Shown here piece by piece: positions 42,070-50,941 of a stretch of DNA of 64,000 nt (within the stretch, counting starts at the first letter, position 1; each line of letters begins with the position of its first letter). This stretch comes from Haloarcula pelagica. Lineage in GTDB: Archaea; Halobacteriota; Halobacteria; Halobacteriales; Haloarculaceae. Both the position numbers and the translations under genes were made by a program. The stretch lies in contig NZ_CP126161.1 in assembly GCF_030127105.1 (NCBI RefSeq), positions 558,001 to 622,000 on the forward strand, in the 5' to 3' direction. The notes below the pieces were generated by a model. That model was not told where the DNA came from. It was given only the letters and a program-made list of their open reading frames with translations, and ran no database searches.

Positions 42070-42579
42070 TCAGTTCGCTTCGGGACCGGAATCCCGCCCG
42101 AGCGTCGCGGACGTGTCTCCCTCCGGGGGTTCGTAGACGACGCGGACGTTGTACGCGTCCGTGACGCCGGCGTTGATCGAGTTCCCCGCCGCGATTTCGG
42201 TCTGCCCACCGACGGCGGTGTCCCAGTCGTCGTCCGCGTTGGTGTCGTCGATGTCGACCGAGTTAGTTGCCGGGGCGCTCCAACTGGACGACGTGTCGAC
42301 CCAACCGCTCCCGCGGAGGTAGATGCTCGCCCCGGAGAGGGTGTCACCGCCGTCGTGAGTGATCTCCAAGACACCCTCGTCGGCGCTGCTGCCCGAGACA
42401 TCTTCCTCGAAGTCGAACGTGAAGCTCGCCTGTGGTGTCGTTCGCTGCTGCTGGTCCCCCAACCCGAGGACGAACGACGCGGTGACCGCCGCCAGGATGA
42501 CGGTGATCGCGACCATCAGGATGACTCCGATGACCGGCGACACCGCGTCGTCGTCGGTGAACAGTTGTTTCAGATCCAT
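42070..42579 (-). CDS. pilA: PilA-type type IV pilin (2)
   Basis: The 169-residue prepilin has the conserved N-terminus [11 protein letters not shown] and the hydrophobic stretch to FVLGLG, followed by THDGGD in the globular part. The exposed domain is more acidic and longer than pilin 1 (EEDVSGSSADEGVL, DTNADDDWDTAVGG). It is one of three tandem, independently promoted pilin genes. The H-domain DNA matches pilin 1 closely. It lies downstream of the wHTH membrane regulator (42749-43321). Confidence 0.9.
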   Translation of the reverse strand: MDLKQLFTDDDAVSPVIGVILMVAITVILAAVTASFVLGLGDQQQRTTPQASFTFDFEEDVSGSSADEGVLEITHDGGDTLSGASIYLRGSGWVDTSSSWSAPATNSVDIDDTNADDDWDTAVGGQTEIAAGNSINAGVTDAYNVRVVYEPPEGDTSATLGRDSGPEAN

Positions 42580-42683
42580 AGTGTTGCCTGCGCACACGCA
42601 GTTGTTCGAGCACCGCCCCACCCTATCGAGGCATCTCTCAGGCTCGGAAGTAGCGTGTTAGTACTCGCTATGCACAGGCCCCA

Positions 42684-42690
42684 CTTATAT
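42684..42690 (-). promoter_or_regulatory. TATA box of pilin 2
   Basis: ATATAAG on the minus strand, about 108 nt upstream of the pilin 2 start; predicted leader about 81 nt. Confidence 0.5.
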
Positions 42691-42748
42691 CCCACTGTTC
42701 AGTGTGAAATTTACCTGGAGAGCGCTTCGAAGCTACGTCGACACCGCG

Positions 42749-43321
42749 CTACCGGTTTTCGCGCTGGTTCGACATGTACTCGCTGAGGGTCATCTCCCGA
42801 CCGGCGTACGTGTGGTAGCCGGCCGAGAGCGCGAACACGACGGTAATCAGCGTCGTCCAGACCAGCGGCGGGATGAGTGTGAACGGATACACGCCGACCC
42901 AGAGGACGGTCACCACTGCGAGACTGACGGCGCTCAGCGAGAGGTAGTACTCTCGCCAGGGAAACTCACCGGCCGAGACGATCTCCAGATACACCGTTAG
43001 CTCCTGGGTCTGTGGAGTGGTCGAGATGAGGTTGTCGTCGCTGTCGTACTCGACGATTCCTGCCTCGTCCAGCCGTGGGAGGTGTGTTTGCTGGAGTGTC
43101 GTGTACACTCGTTTGCGCTGTGCGCTGGAGACATCGGTGGACTCACAGTCGTACTCCATCGCTGCGACGTGGGACGCCAGGTCGCCGAGGTCGACAGGTC
43201 CCCGGTTCTCCCGGAGGTACTGGAGCGTGTGCCGTCGGCGCTCGTTCTGGAGCACGTCGAAGATCTCGCCTTTCGAGAGCGAGTCGTCAGCGTCGCGCAT
43301 CTGCATCGCCTGGTTGCTCAT
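42749..43321 (-). CDS. wHTH (DUF7344-like) regulator with C-terminal membrane helices
   Basis: The 190-residue protein has an N-terminal winged-helix domain (about 10-100: EIFDVLQNERRRHTLQYLRENRGPVDLGDLA and VYTTLQQTHLPRLDEAGIVEYD). This is followed by two hydrophobic helices (about 128-148 and 150-172) and a basic C-terminal tail. The winged helix is the same DUF7344 type seen at 22895-23929. It stands between two pilin genes on the same strand, with an AT-rich promoter about 65-70 nt upstream. A membrane-bound regulator of pilin expression is the obvious inference, not proven. Confidence 0.75.
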   Translation of the reverse strand: MSNQAMQMRDADDSLSKGEIFDVLQNERRRHTLQYLRENRGPVDLGDLASHVAAMEYDCESTDVSSAQRKRVYTTLQQTHLPRLDEAGIVEYDSDDNLISTTPQTQELTVYLEIVSAGEFPWREYYLSLSAVSLAVVTVLWVGVYPFTLIPPLVWTTLITVVFALSAGYHTYAGREMTLSEYMSNQRENR

Positions 43322-43439
43322 CTATATGCCTCCCCGCTGCCCTGTCCCGAGGCTCCCATCGTAGAAGGTAGATGGTGAGTCGATGATAATAACGGTACGG
43401 ATGTCCCGGCCAGATGACGACGCCGGGGGTCAGTCCCAA

Positions 43440-43913
43440 TTATGCGTTCGGACCGGTCCACCGGCCGAGGGTCGCAGAGTTGCCGCCGTCACTGGACTGG
43501 TAGACGATTCGGACAGTGTCGCCGGAGCCGACCTGAGTGGATACGCTCGTCCCGGCTCTAACTTCACTAGTTTGTCCTAAACCGCTATTGCTATTATTCA
43601 CCTGGTCCCAGCTGCCAGTATAGGTGTTAGTGCCAGTCGCAGTCGAGCCACGGAGGAAGAGCTCGGACGCGACGATCGAGTCACCGCCGTCGTGGACGAC
43701 CGTCAACGACCCATCGCCGTTACCGTTGCCTGCGCCAGCCTCGTAGTCGAAGCTAAACGTGGCCTGTGGAGCCGTGTTGCTGACCTGGTCACCGAGACCG
43801 AGGACGAACGTTGCGATCACTGCGGCGAGGATGACGGTAATCGCGACCATCAGGATGACACCGATGACCGGGGACACCGCATTGTCGTCGTCGAAGAGTT
43901 GTTTGAGTTTCAT
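43440..43913 (-). CDS. pilA: PilA-type type IV pilin (3)
   Basis: The 157-residue prepilin starts [19 protein letters not shown], with the conserved hydrophobic segment ending FVLGLG and VHDGGDS. Its globular part includes a short Asn/Ser-rich loop (NNSNSGLG, about 108-115) encoded by an AT-rich stretch at 43560-43640, unlike the surrounding GC-rich DNA. Potential N-glycosylation sites sit in this loop. It is the most upstream member of the three-pilin group. Confidence 0.9.
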   Translation of the reverse strand: MKLKQLFDDDNAVSPVIGVILMVAITVILAAVIATFVLGLGDQVSNTAPQATFSFDYEAGAGNGNGDGSLTVVHDGGDSIVASELFLRGSTATGTNTYTGSWDQVNNSNSGLGQTSEVRAGTSVSTQVGSGDTVRIVYQSSDGGNSATLGRWTGPNA

Positions 43914-44005
43914 GAGTTGCGCCTTGTCCGGCACGCGCACGAGGAGAAGTCGGCCACTACCGACTGCTCTCACGGCGACGCGCTTACGGGACAATTGGTA
44001 TCACC

Positions 44006-44015
44006 GTATATAAAT
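44006..44015 (-). promoter_or_regulatory. TATA box of pilin 3
   Basis: ATTTATATAC on the minus strand, a strong TATA element about 97 nt upstream of the pilin 3 start; predicted leader about 70 nt. The three pilins thus share unusually long leaders. Confidence 0.55.
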
Positions 44016-44043
44016 GTACAGGAGTAACTATCGGAATTGAGAA

Positions 44044-45840
44044 TTACCCCAGCGCCAGCAGCGCGAGGGCGACGAAAACGACGAGTACGAGGATGCTGAA
44101 TCCGATTCCCGCGCGGAGTGGATGGGAGCTCTCGTCCGGTCCAACCTGATTGTTCCACAGTTTCTGGGCGGCTTCGTTCGGTTCCCTGACAATATCTCCC
44201 AGGGCAACCGTGCCGCGGACGACCGCCCGGTCGACGGCGGCGTAGAGATCGGTCACGCCGACCACCAGCGCCCGGGTGGCGTAGAAGATACCAGGGTTGT
44301 ACAGCGAGTCGATGTCCGGGACGCGCCCGAGACGGCTCAGCGGGCGCTTGGTGACGACAAAGCCGATCAGGCCGGCGACCGCCAACGCGACTCCTTCGAC
44401 GATGTGGTCGACGGTGTAGGTGGTGTAGACGTGCGAGACGACGTTCCCGTCGGTCACGTCGAAGGGGAGGATCGCGAACAGGGCGCTGTCGAAGACGCCG
44501 TAGGCGACACAGAGCGCGGCGACCGACAGCATCGCGACGGTCTGGCCGCGGTTGGCGTCTGCGACGCTGCCGTCGTAGTCGCCGTGGAAGAACGCGTAGT
44601 AGCCGAACTTGATGAACGACATGAACGTGCCGACGCCACCGAGGTAGAGCAGCCACTCGAGGGTACCAAAGCCGGCGACCGGGAGCGGCCCCTTGGCGAA
44701 GTCGTAGTGGCTCCCGGCGATGACGATCCCCTTGCTGACGAAGCCGTTGAACCCGGGGAACCCGGCGATCGAGAGCGCCGCCACAGTGAACGCCGCGGCG
44801 GTGATCGGCATCTCGCGAGCGAGGCCGCCGAGTTTCTTCAGGCTCTCCTGGCCGGTGCGGTAGACGACGACACCGGCGGTCATGAACAGCAGTCCCTTGT
44901 AGAGGATGTGATTGAAGACGTGGGCGAAGGCGCCGGCCTGGGACAGCGCCGTCCCGATGCCGACGCCGGCGACCATGTAGCCGACCTGGGACTGGATGTG
45001 GTAGGAGAGCAGGCGGCGCATGTCGTTCTGGAACAGCGCGAACGTGGCGCCGAAGACGGCCATCCCGCCGCCCATGTAGGCGATGGCCTCGTTGCCGGCG
45101 GGGAAGGCCCGGTACATCCCGTAGACGCCGGTCTTGGTCGTGAACACACAGAGGAAGACGCTGGCGGCGATGTGTGGGCGCGGGTAGGTGTCGGGCAGCC
45201 AGGCGTGCAGACCGATGAATCCGACGTTGACCCCGATCCCGACGGCGGCCAGCGCCGCGGGGAGTCCGGGCGTGATCCCGACCGTCTCCGGGCCGCCGGG
45301 GACCGAGCCAAAGAGGAAGGTCCCCTTCGCGACGTAGGTCTGGAGGATCGCGGCCATCAGGAGCGTCCCGCCGATGCCGTGCAACAGCGCGTAGCGGAAG
45401 CCGGCGCGGACCGCCTTGCCGCCGTAGTGCCACACGAGCAGCGTGCTCGTGACGGCCATCAGTTCCCAGAAAAAGAGGAGCGTGAGCCAGTCGCCGGCGA
45501 AGACGGCGCCGTAGCTCGTCGCCACGTACGAGAGCGCGAAGCCTGTCTGGATTCCCTCGGCTTCGCTCGCGTAAGAGTACAGCACGGCCGCGACGCCGAT
45601 GATCCCGAAGATCAGCCCCATCAGCCGGGAGAACTCGTCGACGTTGAACAGCACCGCCTTGAAGCCCAGGAACGTCGTCTGGAGGTGTGCCCCCGCGGGA
45701 ACGACCCAGGTCCAGGCGACCGCTGCGCCCGACGCCAGCACGCCCAGCGCGTGGCCGCTCCGGCGCGGCAACAGCGCGACCAGGATCGCCACCGGGAGTA
45801 AGAGTGCGACCGGCGGGAGAGCCGTCAGAGGAGTCGCCAT
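44044..45840 (-). CDS. mnhD: Mrp-type antiporter subunit D homologue (third antiporter-like subunit, NuoL/MrpA-like)
   Basis: The 598-residue protein has about 15-16 helices and belongs to the proton-conducting antiporter-like family (NuoL/MrpA/MrpD). HAWLPDTYPRPHIAASVFL and LLSYHIQSQVGYM are the conserved segments that contain key charged residues of the discontinuous helix and connecting helix. A long C-terminal extension after residue 480 has further helices. It is the last gene of the nine-gene Mrp operon, and its start overlaps the stop of the upstream mnhD-like gene. Confidence 0.88.
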   Translation of the reverse strand: MATPLTALPPVALLLPVAILVALLPRRSGHALGVLASGAAVAWTWVVPAGAHLQTTFLGFKAVLFNVDEFSRLMGLIFGIIGVAAVLYSYASEAEGIQTGFALSYVATSYGAVFAGDWLTLLFFWELMAVTSTLLVWHYGGKAVRAGFRYALLHGIGGTLLMAAILQTYVAKGTFLFGSVPGGPETVGITPGLPAALAAVGIGVNVGFIGLHAWLPDTYPRPHIAASVFLCVFTTKTGVYGMYRAFPAGNEAIAYMGGGMAVFGATFALFQNDMRRLLSYHIQSQVGYMVAGVGIGTALSQAGAFAHVFNHILYKGLLFMTAGVVVYRTGQESLKKLGGLAREMPITAAAFTVAALSIAGFPGFNGFVSKGIVIAGSHYDFAKGPLPVAGFGTLEWLLYLGGVGTFMSFIKFGYYAFFHGDYDGSVADANRGQTVAMLSVAALCVAYGVFDSALFAILPFDVTDGNVVSHVYTTYTVDHIVEGVALAVAGLIGFVVTKRPLSRLGRVPDIDSLYNPGIFYATRALVVGVTDLYAAVDRAVVRGTVALGDIVREPNEAAQKLWNNQVGPDESSHPLRAGIGFSILVLVVFVALALLALG

Positions 45841-47504
45841 CAGGCGACCACCCCCGGGAGGTTCCCGACGACGGTCGTCACGACTCGCAGGAACACCGCC
45901 TGGTTGGGGACGATCCCGAGCACGAGCGACAGCGTCGCGGCGGTGAGGATCGGCCCCAGCATGAACCACGTGCTCTCGCCGCCACGCCAGTTCCGAACGT
46001 CCCAGCCGCCGGCGGGCGGGCCGCCGTGGTGTTCCACGTCCTCGTGGCGCTTGCCGAGGTGGTCGACGTGTTCCGGGTTGGGAACGTCCACGTCGGCGTG
46101 GTGGTCACCGCCGTCCGTGCGGACGGAGGTGCCGCCGAGGGCGGCCTCGATGAGCGGCTTCTCGTCGTGTTCTTCGGGCGATTCGAAGAACGCCTGGTAG
46201 ACGATGGGCCAGAAGTACGCGATGTTGAGCACGCCCGAGACGAGCAGTGCGGCCGCGAAGACCGACCCACCGCCGTCCAGCGCGCCGATGACGAGATACC
46301 ACTTGCTGACGAAGCCGGCGACCAGCGGGATGCCGGCCATCCCCGCCGCGGCGACCCCGAAAGCGGTCATCGTCAGGGGCATCCGTGCACCGATCCCGGC
46401 CATGTCGCTGATGTCGTCGGTGTGCGTCTCGACGTGGATCGCACCCGCACAGAAGAAGAGTGTGAGCTTCATGAAGGCGTGAGCGGGGATGTGGAGCAGG
46501 CCGCCGATCAGGGCGTCCCCTTCCAGCAAAGCGAGTCCCAGCACGATATAGGAAAGTTGACTGATCGTCGAGTACGCCAGCCGGCGCTTGAGGTTGTCCT
46601 GGCGCAGGGCGATGACGCTCGCGGTCAACAGCGTGAACGCGGCGACGGCCGCGAGCGGGAGGTCGACACCGAGGTCGGCCATCAGGCCCGTGCCGAACAC
46701 GTCCAGGACGACCCGTGCGACGCCGAAGACACCGCTCTTGACGACCGCGACGGCGTGGAGCAGCCCCGACACCGGCGTCGGCGCGACCATGGCGTCGGGC
46801 AGCCAGGAGTGGGCCGGCATCAGCGCCGCCTTCACGCCGAATCCGGCCGCCAGCAGCGCGAACGCGGCGCGAGCCAGCGTCGGGTCGGCGCCGGCCAGCG
46901 CCTCGATACCGCCGGGCGTGAACGCCGTCGTCCCCGTCAGGAAGAAGACGAGGATCGATCCCCCGAGGACGGCGACACCGCCGCCGAAGGTGTACGCGAG
47001 GTACTTCCGGCCGGCGCGTCGAGCCTCGTCGGTCTCGTCGTGGGTCACCAGCGGGTACGTCGAGACCGTCAGTAGTTCGTAGAAGACGAACAGCGTCACG
47101 AGGTTCGCCGCGAACGCGACACCGATCGCGGAGGCCAGGCTCGCCGCGAAGGAGGCGAAGTAGCGCGTCTGTGCGTGTTCGGCCAGCCCGCGCATGTAGC
47201 CGATGCTGTAGAAACTGGTGACGATCCACAGCAGACTCGCCAGCAGTCCGAAGAGGATCGCGAGCGCGTCGACCCGCAACGCGAGCGTGATGCCGGGACC
47301 GAACTGGCCGATCGTGAACGTGAACCGGTCGCCGGCCAGGACGGCCGGGACCATGCTCGCGACGATGGCGAACTTCGTCAGCGCGACGGTGATCGTGACG
47401 CCCTCGCGGACGTTCGGGCGGCGCTTCAGCGAGAGGATCACCGGGATGGCGACCGCCGAGACGAGCACTGCGAGCAGTGGTCTGAGTGATGTAATGTCGG
47501 TCAT
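45840..47504 (-). CDS. mnhD: Mrp-type antiporter subunit D homologue (MrpA N-terminal-like)
   Basis: The 554-residue membrane protein has VKAALMPAHSWLPDAMVAPTPVSGLLHAVAVVKSGVF and RRLAYSTISQLSYIVLGLAL, the conserved proton-antiporter motifs. The extended His-rich loop near the C-terminus (DHHADVDVPNPEHVDHLGKRHEDVEHH, residues about 480-505) is notable and hydrophilic. Loops of this kind might bind metal ions. The start is 4 bases into the preceding gene's stop, giving tight coupling. Confidence 0.88.
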   Translation of the reverse strand: MTDITSLRPLLAVLVSAVAIPVILSLKRRPNVREGVTITVALTKFAIVASMVPAVLAGDRFTFTIGQFGPGITLALRVDALAILFGLLASLLWIVTSFYSIGYMRGLAEHAQTRYFASFAASLASAIGVAFAANLVTLFVFYELLTVSTYPLVTHDETDEARRAGRKYLAYTFGGGVAVLGGSILVFFLTGTTAFTPGGIEALAGADPTLARAAFALLAAGFGVKAALMPAHSWLPDAMVAPTPVSGLLHAVAVVKSGVFGVARVVLDVFGTGLMADLGVDLPLAAVAAFTLLTASVIALRQDNLKRRLAYSTISQLSYIVLGLALLEGDALIGGLLHIPAHAFMKLTLFFCAGAIHVETHTDDISDMAGIGARMPLTMTAFGVAAAGMAGIPLVAGFVSKWYLVIGALDGGGSVFAAALLVSGVLNIAYFWPIVYQAFFESPEEHDEKPLIEAALGGTSVRTDGGDHHADVDVPNPEHVDHLGKRHEDVEHHGGPPAGGWDVRNWRGGESTWFMLGPILTAATLSLVLGIVPNQAVFLRVVTTVVGNLPGVVA

Positions 47505-48979
47505 GGGTTCAGTAGCGGCGGGAGCGTGTCGATCAGCGTCTGTTCGAGCGTCGGCACCAGTGCGGTCAGCGCCACCGCGAGGACGGCGGTGACGACGACG
47601 ACGGCGAGCATCCCCGGCGAGACGGCACTTCCGCCGTCGGCGATGGCCTGTTCCTCCTGGATGGTCGGTTCGGCGAAGTAGAGCCGCTCGACCAGGCGGG
47701 CGAAGTACGCGAGCGTCAGCAACGTACTCGCCAGCAGGACGACGACGACCGGCCAGATACCGGCCTCGACGGCGCCGACGACGATGTACCACTTGCCGAC
47801 GAAGCCGACCGCCGGCGGGACGCCCACCATCGCCAGCGCCAGGACGGCGAACCCGCCGGCACCGATCGGCGACCGCTCGGCCATCCCGGCGTAGCCGTTG
47901 ACCGCCGACGCGCCGGTGTCACGCTCGATGACGCCCGTCGCGGCGAACAGCCCGCCTTTCATCACCGCGTGACCCAGCAGGTGGACCGTCGCGCCGACGA
48001 CCGCCGTGGGAGTAGCGATGGCGAACCCGGCGACGACGAGGCCGAACTGGGACACCGAGGAGTACGCGAGCATCCGCTGGACGCTGTCCTGGGAGACGGC
48101 CAGGGCGCTGCCGGCGACGATGCTCACCGACGCCAGCCCCACGAGCGTCCAGCGGGCGGCCGGGACCGCGGTCAGGAACTCGACGGTGAAGACCGAGAAC
48201 ATGACCCGGGCGAGCGCGTAAGCCGACACCGTCGAGACGAGCGCCGAGATGAGCGCGCTCACGGTGTCGGGCGCGTTGTCGTAGGCGTCGGGCTGCCAGG
48301 TGTGCAGCGGGAACAGCGCCACCTTCACGACCAGCCCGCCGATCATCAGCCCGAAGGCGGTCACGACGAGCGTCGAGTCGTAACCGACCGCCGCGAGTTT
48401 GTCCGCGAGGTCGGCCATGTTCAGCGTCCCCGTCGCGGCAAGCGCGTAGCCGACGCCAAGCAGGTACAGCGAGGCCCCGACGGTCCCGATGATGAGGTAC
48501 TTCAGCGCCGCGACGGCGGCGCTGGCCTCCCGTCCGCTGGCGACAAGGCCGTAGGCGGCCAGTCCGGTGATCTCCAGAAATACGTAGAGGTTGAACGCGT
48601 CGCCGGTGACGGTCATCCCGGTGAGGCCGGTCACCAGCAGGAGATACTGGCTGTAGAAGGTGTTCGCGTGGGGGCCGGCGCGGCGTGCGTACGCGAGCAG
48701 ACCCAGCGCGACGAGACTGACGAGGAGGACGACCGACGCCGAGAGCCCGTCGACGACGAGTTCGATCCCGTAGGGGGCGACGAAGCCGCCGACGACGTAG
48801 CTGACGGTCCCCTCGGTGACGACGGTCACGGCCAACCACACCGCCAGCGCGGCGTGTGCGGTGAGCGTGACCGCGGCGACCGGCCAGCCGGCCCGGTCCG
48901 AGAGCAGACTGGCGACCAGCGGGACGGCGCCGCCGACGATGGGCAGGACGACCAACAGCGCAGGAACGTGTTCAATCAT
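47501..48979 (-). CDS. mnhD: Mrp-type Na+/H+ antiporter subunit D
   Basis: The 492-residue protein has 14 helices and the MrpD motifs VKVALFPLHTWQPDAYDNAPDTVSALISAL and RMLAYSSVSQFGLVVAGF. It lies directly after mnhC with an 8-bp overlap, matching the C-D order of Mrp operons. In Mrp complexes MrpD and MrpA provide the ion channels. Confidence 0.92.
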   Translation of the reverse strand: MIEHVPALLVVLPIVGGAVPLVASLLSDRAGWPVAAVTLTAHAALAVWLAVTVVTEGTVSYVVGGFVAPYGIELVVDGLSASVVLLVSLVALGLLAYARRAGPHANTFYSQYLLLVTGLTGMTVTGDAFNLYVFLEITGLAAYGLVASGREASAAVAALKYLIIGTVGASLYLLGVGYALAATGTLNMADLADKLAAVGYDSTLVVTAFGLMIGGLVVKVALFPLHTWQPDAYDNAPDTVSALISALVSTVSAYALARVMFSVFTVEFLTAVPAARWTLVGLASVSIVAGSALAVSQDSVQRMLAYSSVSQFGLVVAGFAIATPTAVVGATVHLLGHAVMKGGLFAATGVIERDTGASAVNGYAGMAERSPIGAGGFAVLALAMVGVPPAVGFVGKWYIVVGAVEAGIWPVVVVLLASTLLTLAYFARLVERLYFAEPTIQEEQAIADGGSAVSPGMLAVVVVTAVLAVALTALVPTLEQTLIDTLPPLLNP

Positions 48980-49343
48980 AGTAGAGCTGTTTCAGCGTGT
49001 CTTCGTCCAGCGTACCGTACTCGGAGTAGATGCGAATTATCAGCGCCAGCGCCACTGCGGTGAGGCTCACGCCGACGACGATGGCCGTCAGGATGAGGAC
49101 GTGGGGCAGCGGGCTGACGTACGGGCCGGCGCCCTCCTGGACCACCGGCGGGCTCGCGCCCGCTCGGTAGGCCAGCGTGATGAAAAACAGGAAGATCCCC
49201 GTCTGGAAGATGTTCATGCCGATGACCTTCTTGACGAGGTTGCTCGACTCGACGAGCATGTACAGCCCGATGCCCAGCAGCAACATCACCGCGTAGTAAT
49301 TGTAGTGGCTCGTCAGCAGGTCGACCTGGAGCGGGCCGATCAT
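48972..49343 (-). CDS. mnhC: Mrp-type Na+/H+ antiporter subunit C
   Basis: The 123-residue protein has three helices and the NuoK-like conserved acidic position in the LYMLVESSNLVKKVIGMNIFQTGIFLFF segment. PHVLILTAIVVGVSLTAVALALIIRIY is the third helix. Gene order B-C-D and a start overlapping the mnhB stop confirm the assignment. Confidence 0.93.
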   Translation of the reverse strand: MIGPLQVDLLTSHYNYYAVMLLLGIGLYMLVESSNLVKKVIGMNIFQTGIFLFFITLAYRAGASPPVVQEGAGPYVSPLPHVLILTAIVVGVSLTAVALALIIRIYSEYGTLDEDTLKQLYYD

Positions 49344-49816
49344 CGCTCGCCCTCCCGTGGCTGGTCGGCGACGTGGCCAAAGCCCGCGGCCAGCAGGAAA
49401 AAGAGGCCGATCGCCACGCTGGCGACGATGGCGCCGATCCCCAGTTCGACCAGTTCGATGCCGTACTTGCTGGCTTTCTTCGTGATGAAGAGGTACTCGG
49501 TGTACTCCAGGAAGGTCCCGCCCAGCGCGATCGAGCCCAGCCCGATCGTCGCGAACGTGAGGATCCCGCCTGACGCGAGCGCGACGACGATCCGAATGTC
49601 CACCCAGTTACGGACCGACTCGATCCCGTAGGCGAACGCGAGCATCATCACCACTGAGCCGGCGATGACACCGCCCTGGAAGCCGCCGCCCGGCGAGTCC
49701 GCGCCGTGGAACATCACGAACAGCGCGAACGTCAGCACGAACGGCGCGACCACGCGGACGGTGGTCATGATGATCGTACTCTCGACGTACAGCCCGGGTT
49801 CGTTGTCGACGCTCAT
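49340..49816 (-). CDS. mnhB: Mrp-type Na+/H+ antiporter subunit B (MnhB domain)
   Basis: The 158-residue protein has four helices and HGADSPGGGFQGGVIAGSVVMMLAFAYG, the signature of the MnhB domain. An acidic residue cluster and the ELGIGAIVASVAIGLFFLLA helix complete it. It follows the DUF4040 gene with a 4-base overlap. Confidence 0.92.
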   Translation of the reverse strand: MSVDNEPGLYVESTIIMTTVRVVAPFVLTFALFVMFHGADSPGGGFQGGVIAGSVVMMLAFAYGIESVRNWVDIRIVVALASGGILTFATIGLGSIALGGTFLEYTEYLFITKKASKYGIELVELGIGAIVASVAIGLFFLLAAGFGHVADQPREGER

Positions 49817-50352
49817 GCGAACACCTCCTGTCTGAGGACCGACAGCGCGGCGATACCGGCGACGAAGACGACGACGGCCTCGCCGAGCGTGTCGAACCCG
49901 CGGTACGCGGCCAGGACGGCCGTCACGGCGTTTTTGACCCCGGTCTGGTCGTAGGCGTTCTCGATGTAGTACTGGGTCACCTCGCCGCCCGCCACCGGCG
50001 CGCTCGGATCGCCGATGGCCGGCAGCGCCGGCACCGTCGCGGCCATCACGACGACGAAGACCCCGACGCCCAGCAGCGTCCGGAGCCCGACGGGTTCGAG
50101 CAGGCGGTCCTCGTCGGGCCGGACTGTGTTGGCGAGCGCGAGCAGGAAGAGGATCGTCATGATCCCGGCGCCGACGGCCGCCTCGGTCAGACCCACGTCG
50201 GGGGCCTGCAGGACGAGCCAGATGATCGAGATGCCGAGGCTGTAGGCCGCAAACGCCATCACGGCGGCCAGCACGTCCTTGAGCATCGCGGTCCCGACCG
50301 CACACGCGAGGACGAACCCGATCAGGGCGATCTCGACGGCGGTCGGCGTCAT
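49813..50352 (-). CDS. MrpA C-terminal-like subunit (DUF4040/MbhD-type)
   Basis: The 179-residue protein has five helices with QAPDVGLTEAAVGAGIMTILFLLAL, the hallmark of the DUF4040/MbhD domain that forms the C-terminal part of bacterial MrpA. In haloarchaea this part is a separate gene, so MrpA is split. A second part (about 100-179) adds an MbhE-like segment. It overlaps mnhG by four bases and precedes mnhB. Confidence 0.88.
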   Translation of the reverse strand: MTPTAVEIALIGFVLACAVGTAMLKDVLAAVMAFAAYSLGISIIWLVLQAPDVGLTEAAVGAGIMTILFLLALANTVRPDEDRLLEPVGLRTLLGVGVFVVVMAATVPALPAIGDPSAPVAGGEVTQYYIENAYDQTGVKNAVTAVLAAYRGFDTLGEAVVVFVAGIAALSVLRQEVFA

Positions 50353-50669
50353 GGCTCTCCCTCCCCGTCGTCTGCCGTCCAGGGCTCGATCCCCTGGTCC
50401 TGTGCCGCCCGGGCGATCGCGTGGGCCGCCGTCGGGTTCGTCAGGAACATGAACACGAGCAGGAAGACGGCCTTGATCGTCGAGAGGTCGGTCTGGAGGA
50501 CGATGGCGACGGCGCCGATCGAGAGGACCGCCCCCAGGGTGTCGCTCTTGGAGGCCGCATGTGCGCGGGTGTAGACATCCGGGAGGCGAACGATCCCGAG
50601 CGCGGCTACGAGGCCGAAGAAGGCCCCGAGGACGCCCAGCGCGACGGCCGCCCACTCGATCGGCGTCAC
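50349..50669 (-). CDS. mnhG: Mrp-type Na+/H+ antiporter subunit G
   Basis: The 106-residue protein has three helices with ALGIVRLPDVYTRAHAASKSDTLGAVLSIGA, the characteristic MnhG/PhaG motif. The C-terminal acidic tail is haloarchaeal. It overlaps both neighbours by four bases. Confidence 0.93.
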   Translation of the reverse strand: MTPIEWAAVALGVLGAFFGLVAALGIVRLPDVYTRAHAASKSDTLGAVLSIGAVAIVLQTDLSTIKAVFLLVFMFLTNPTAAHAIARAAQDQGIEPWTADDGEGEP

Positions 50670-50941
50670 AGCACACCCCCCTGTTCGACGTTGAACTTCG
50701 AGAACGCGATCGAGAGCAGGAAGTTCAACAGGGCGTAGACCAGCGCCACGTCCAGGAACACCGGTTCGTCGAGCGCCGCCGCGACTAGCGAGATAGCGAT
50801 GACGGTGTTGGTCCCGGCCACGTTGACGGCGATGACCCGATCGTGGGTCGTCGGGCCGGCGAAGACCCGGTACAGCGCGACCCCGGCGAAGACGACGAAC
50901 GCGCCGGCGAGCACCACGAAGACCGTCCCGATGTCAGTCAT
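50666..50941 (-). CDS. mnhF: Mrp-type Na+/H+ antiporter subunit F
   Basis: The 91-residue protein has three helices with YRVFAGPTTHDRVIAVNVAGTNTV, the MnhF/PhaF signature around the conserved Asp. ATG 50941 overlaps the end of mnhE, confirming the start and coupling. Confidence 0.92.
   Translation of the reverse strand: MTDIGTVFVVLAGAFVVFAGVALYRVFAGPTTHDRVIAVNVAGTNTVIAISLVAAALDEPVFLDVALVYALLNFLLSIAFSKFNVEQGGVL

Noticed and set aside
44122-45801. 559-codon plus-strand frame opposite an antiporter gene
   Set aside because: The minus strand shows MnhD-family helices and motifs; the plus frame is highly charged and low-complexity.
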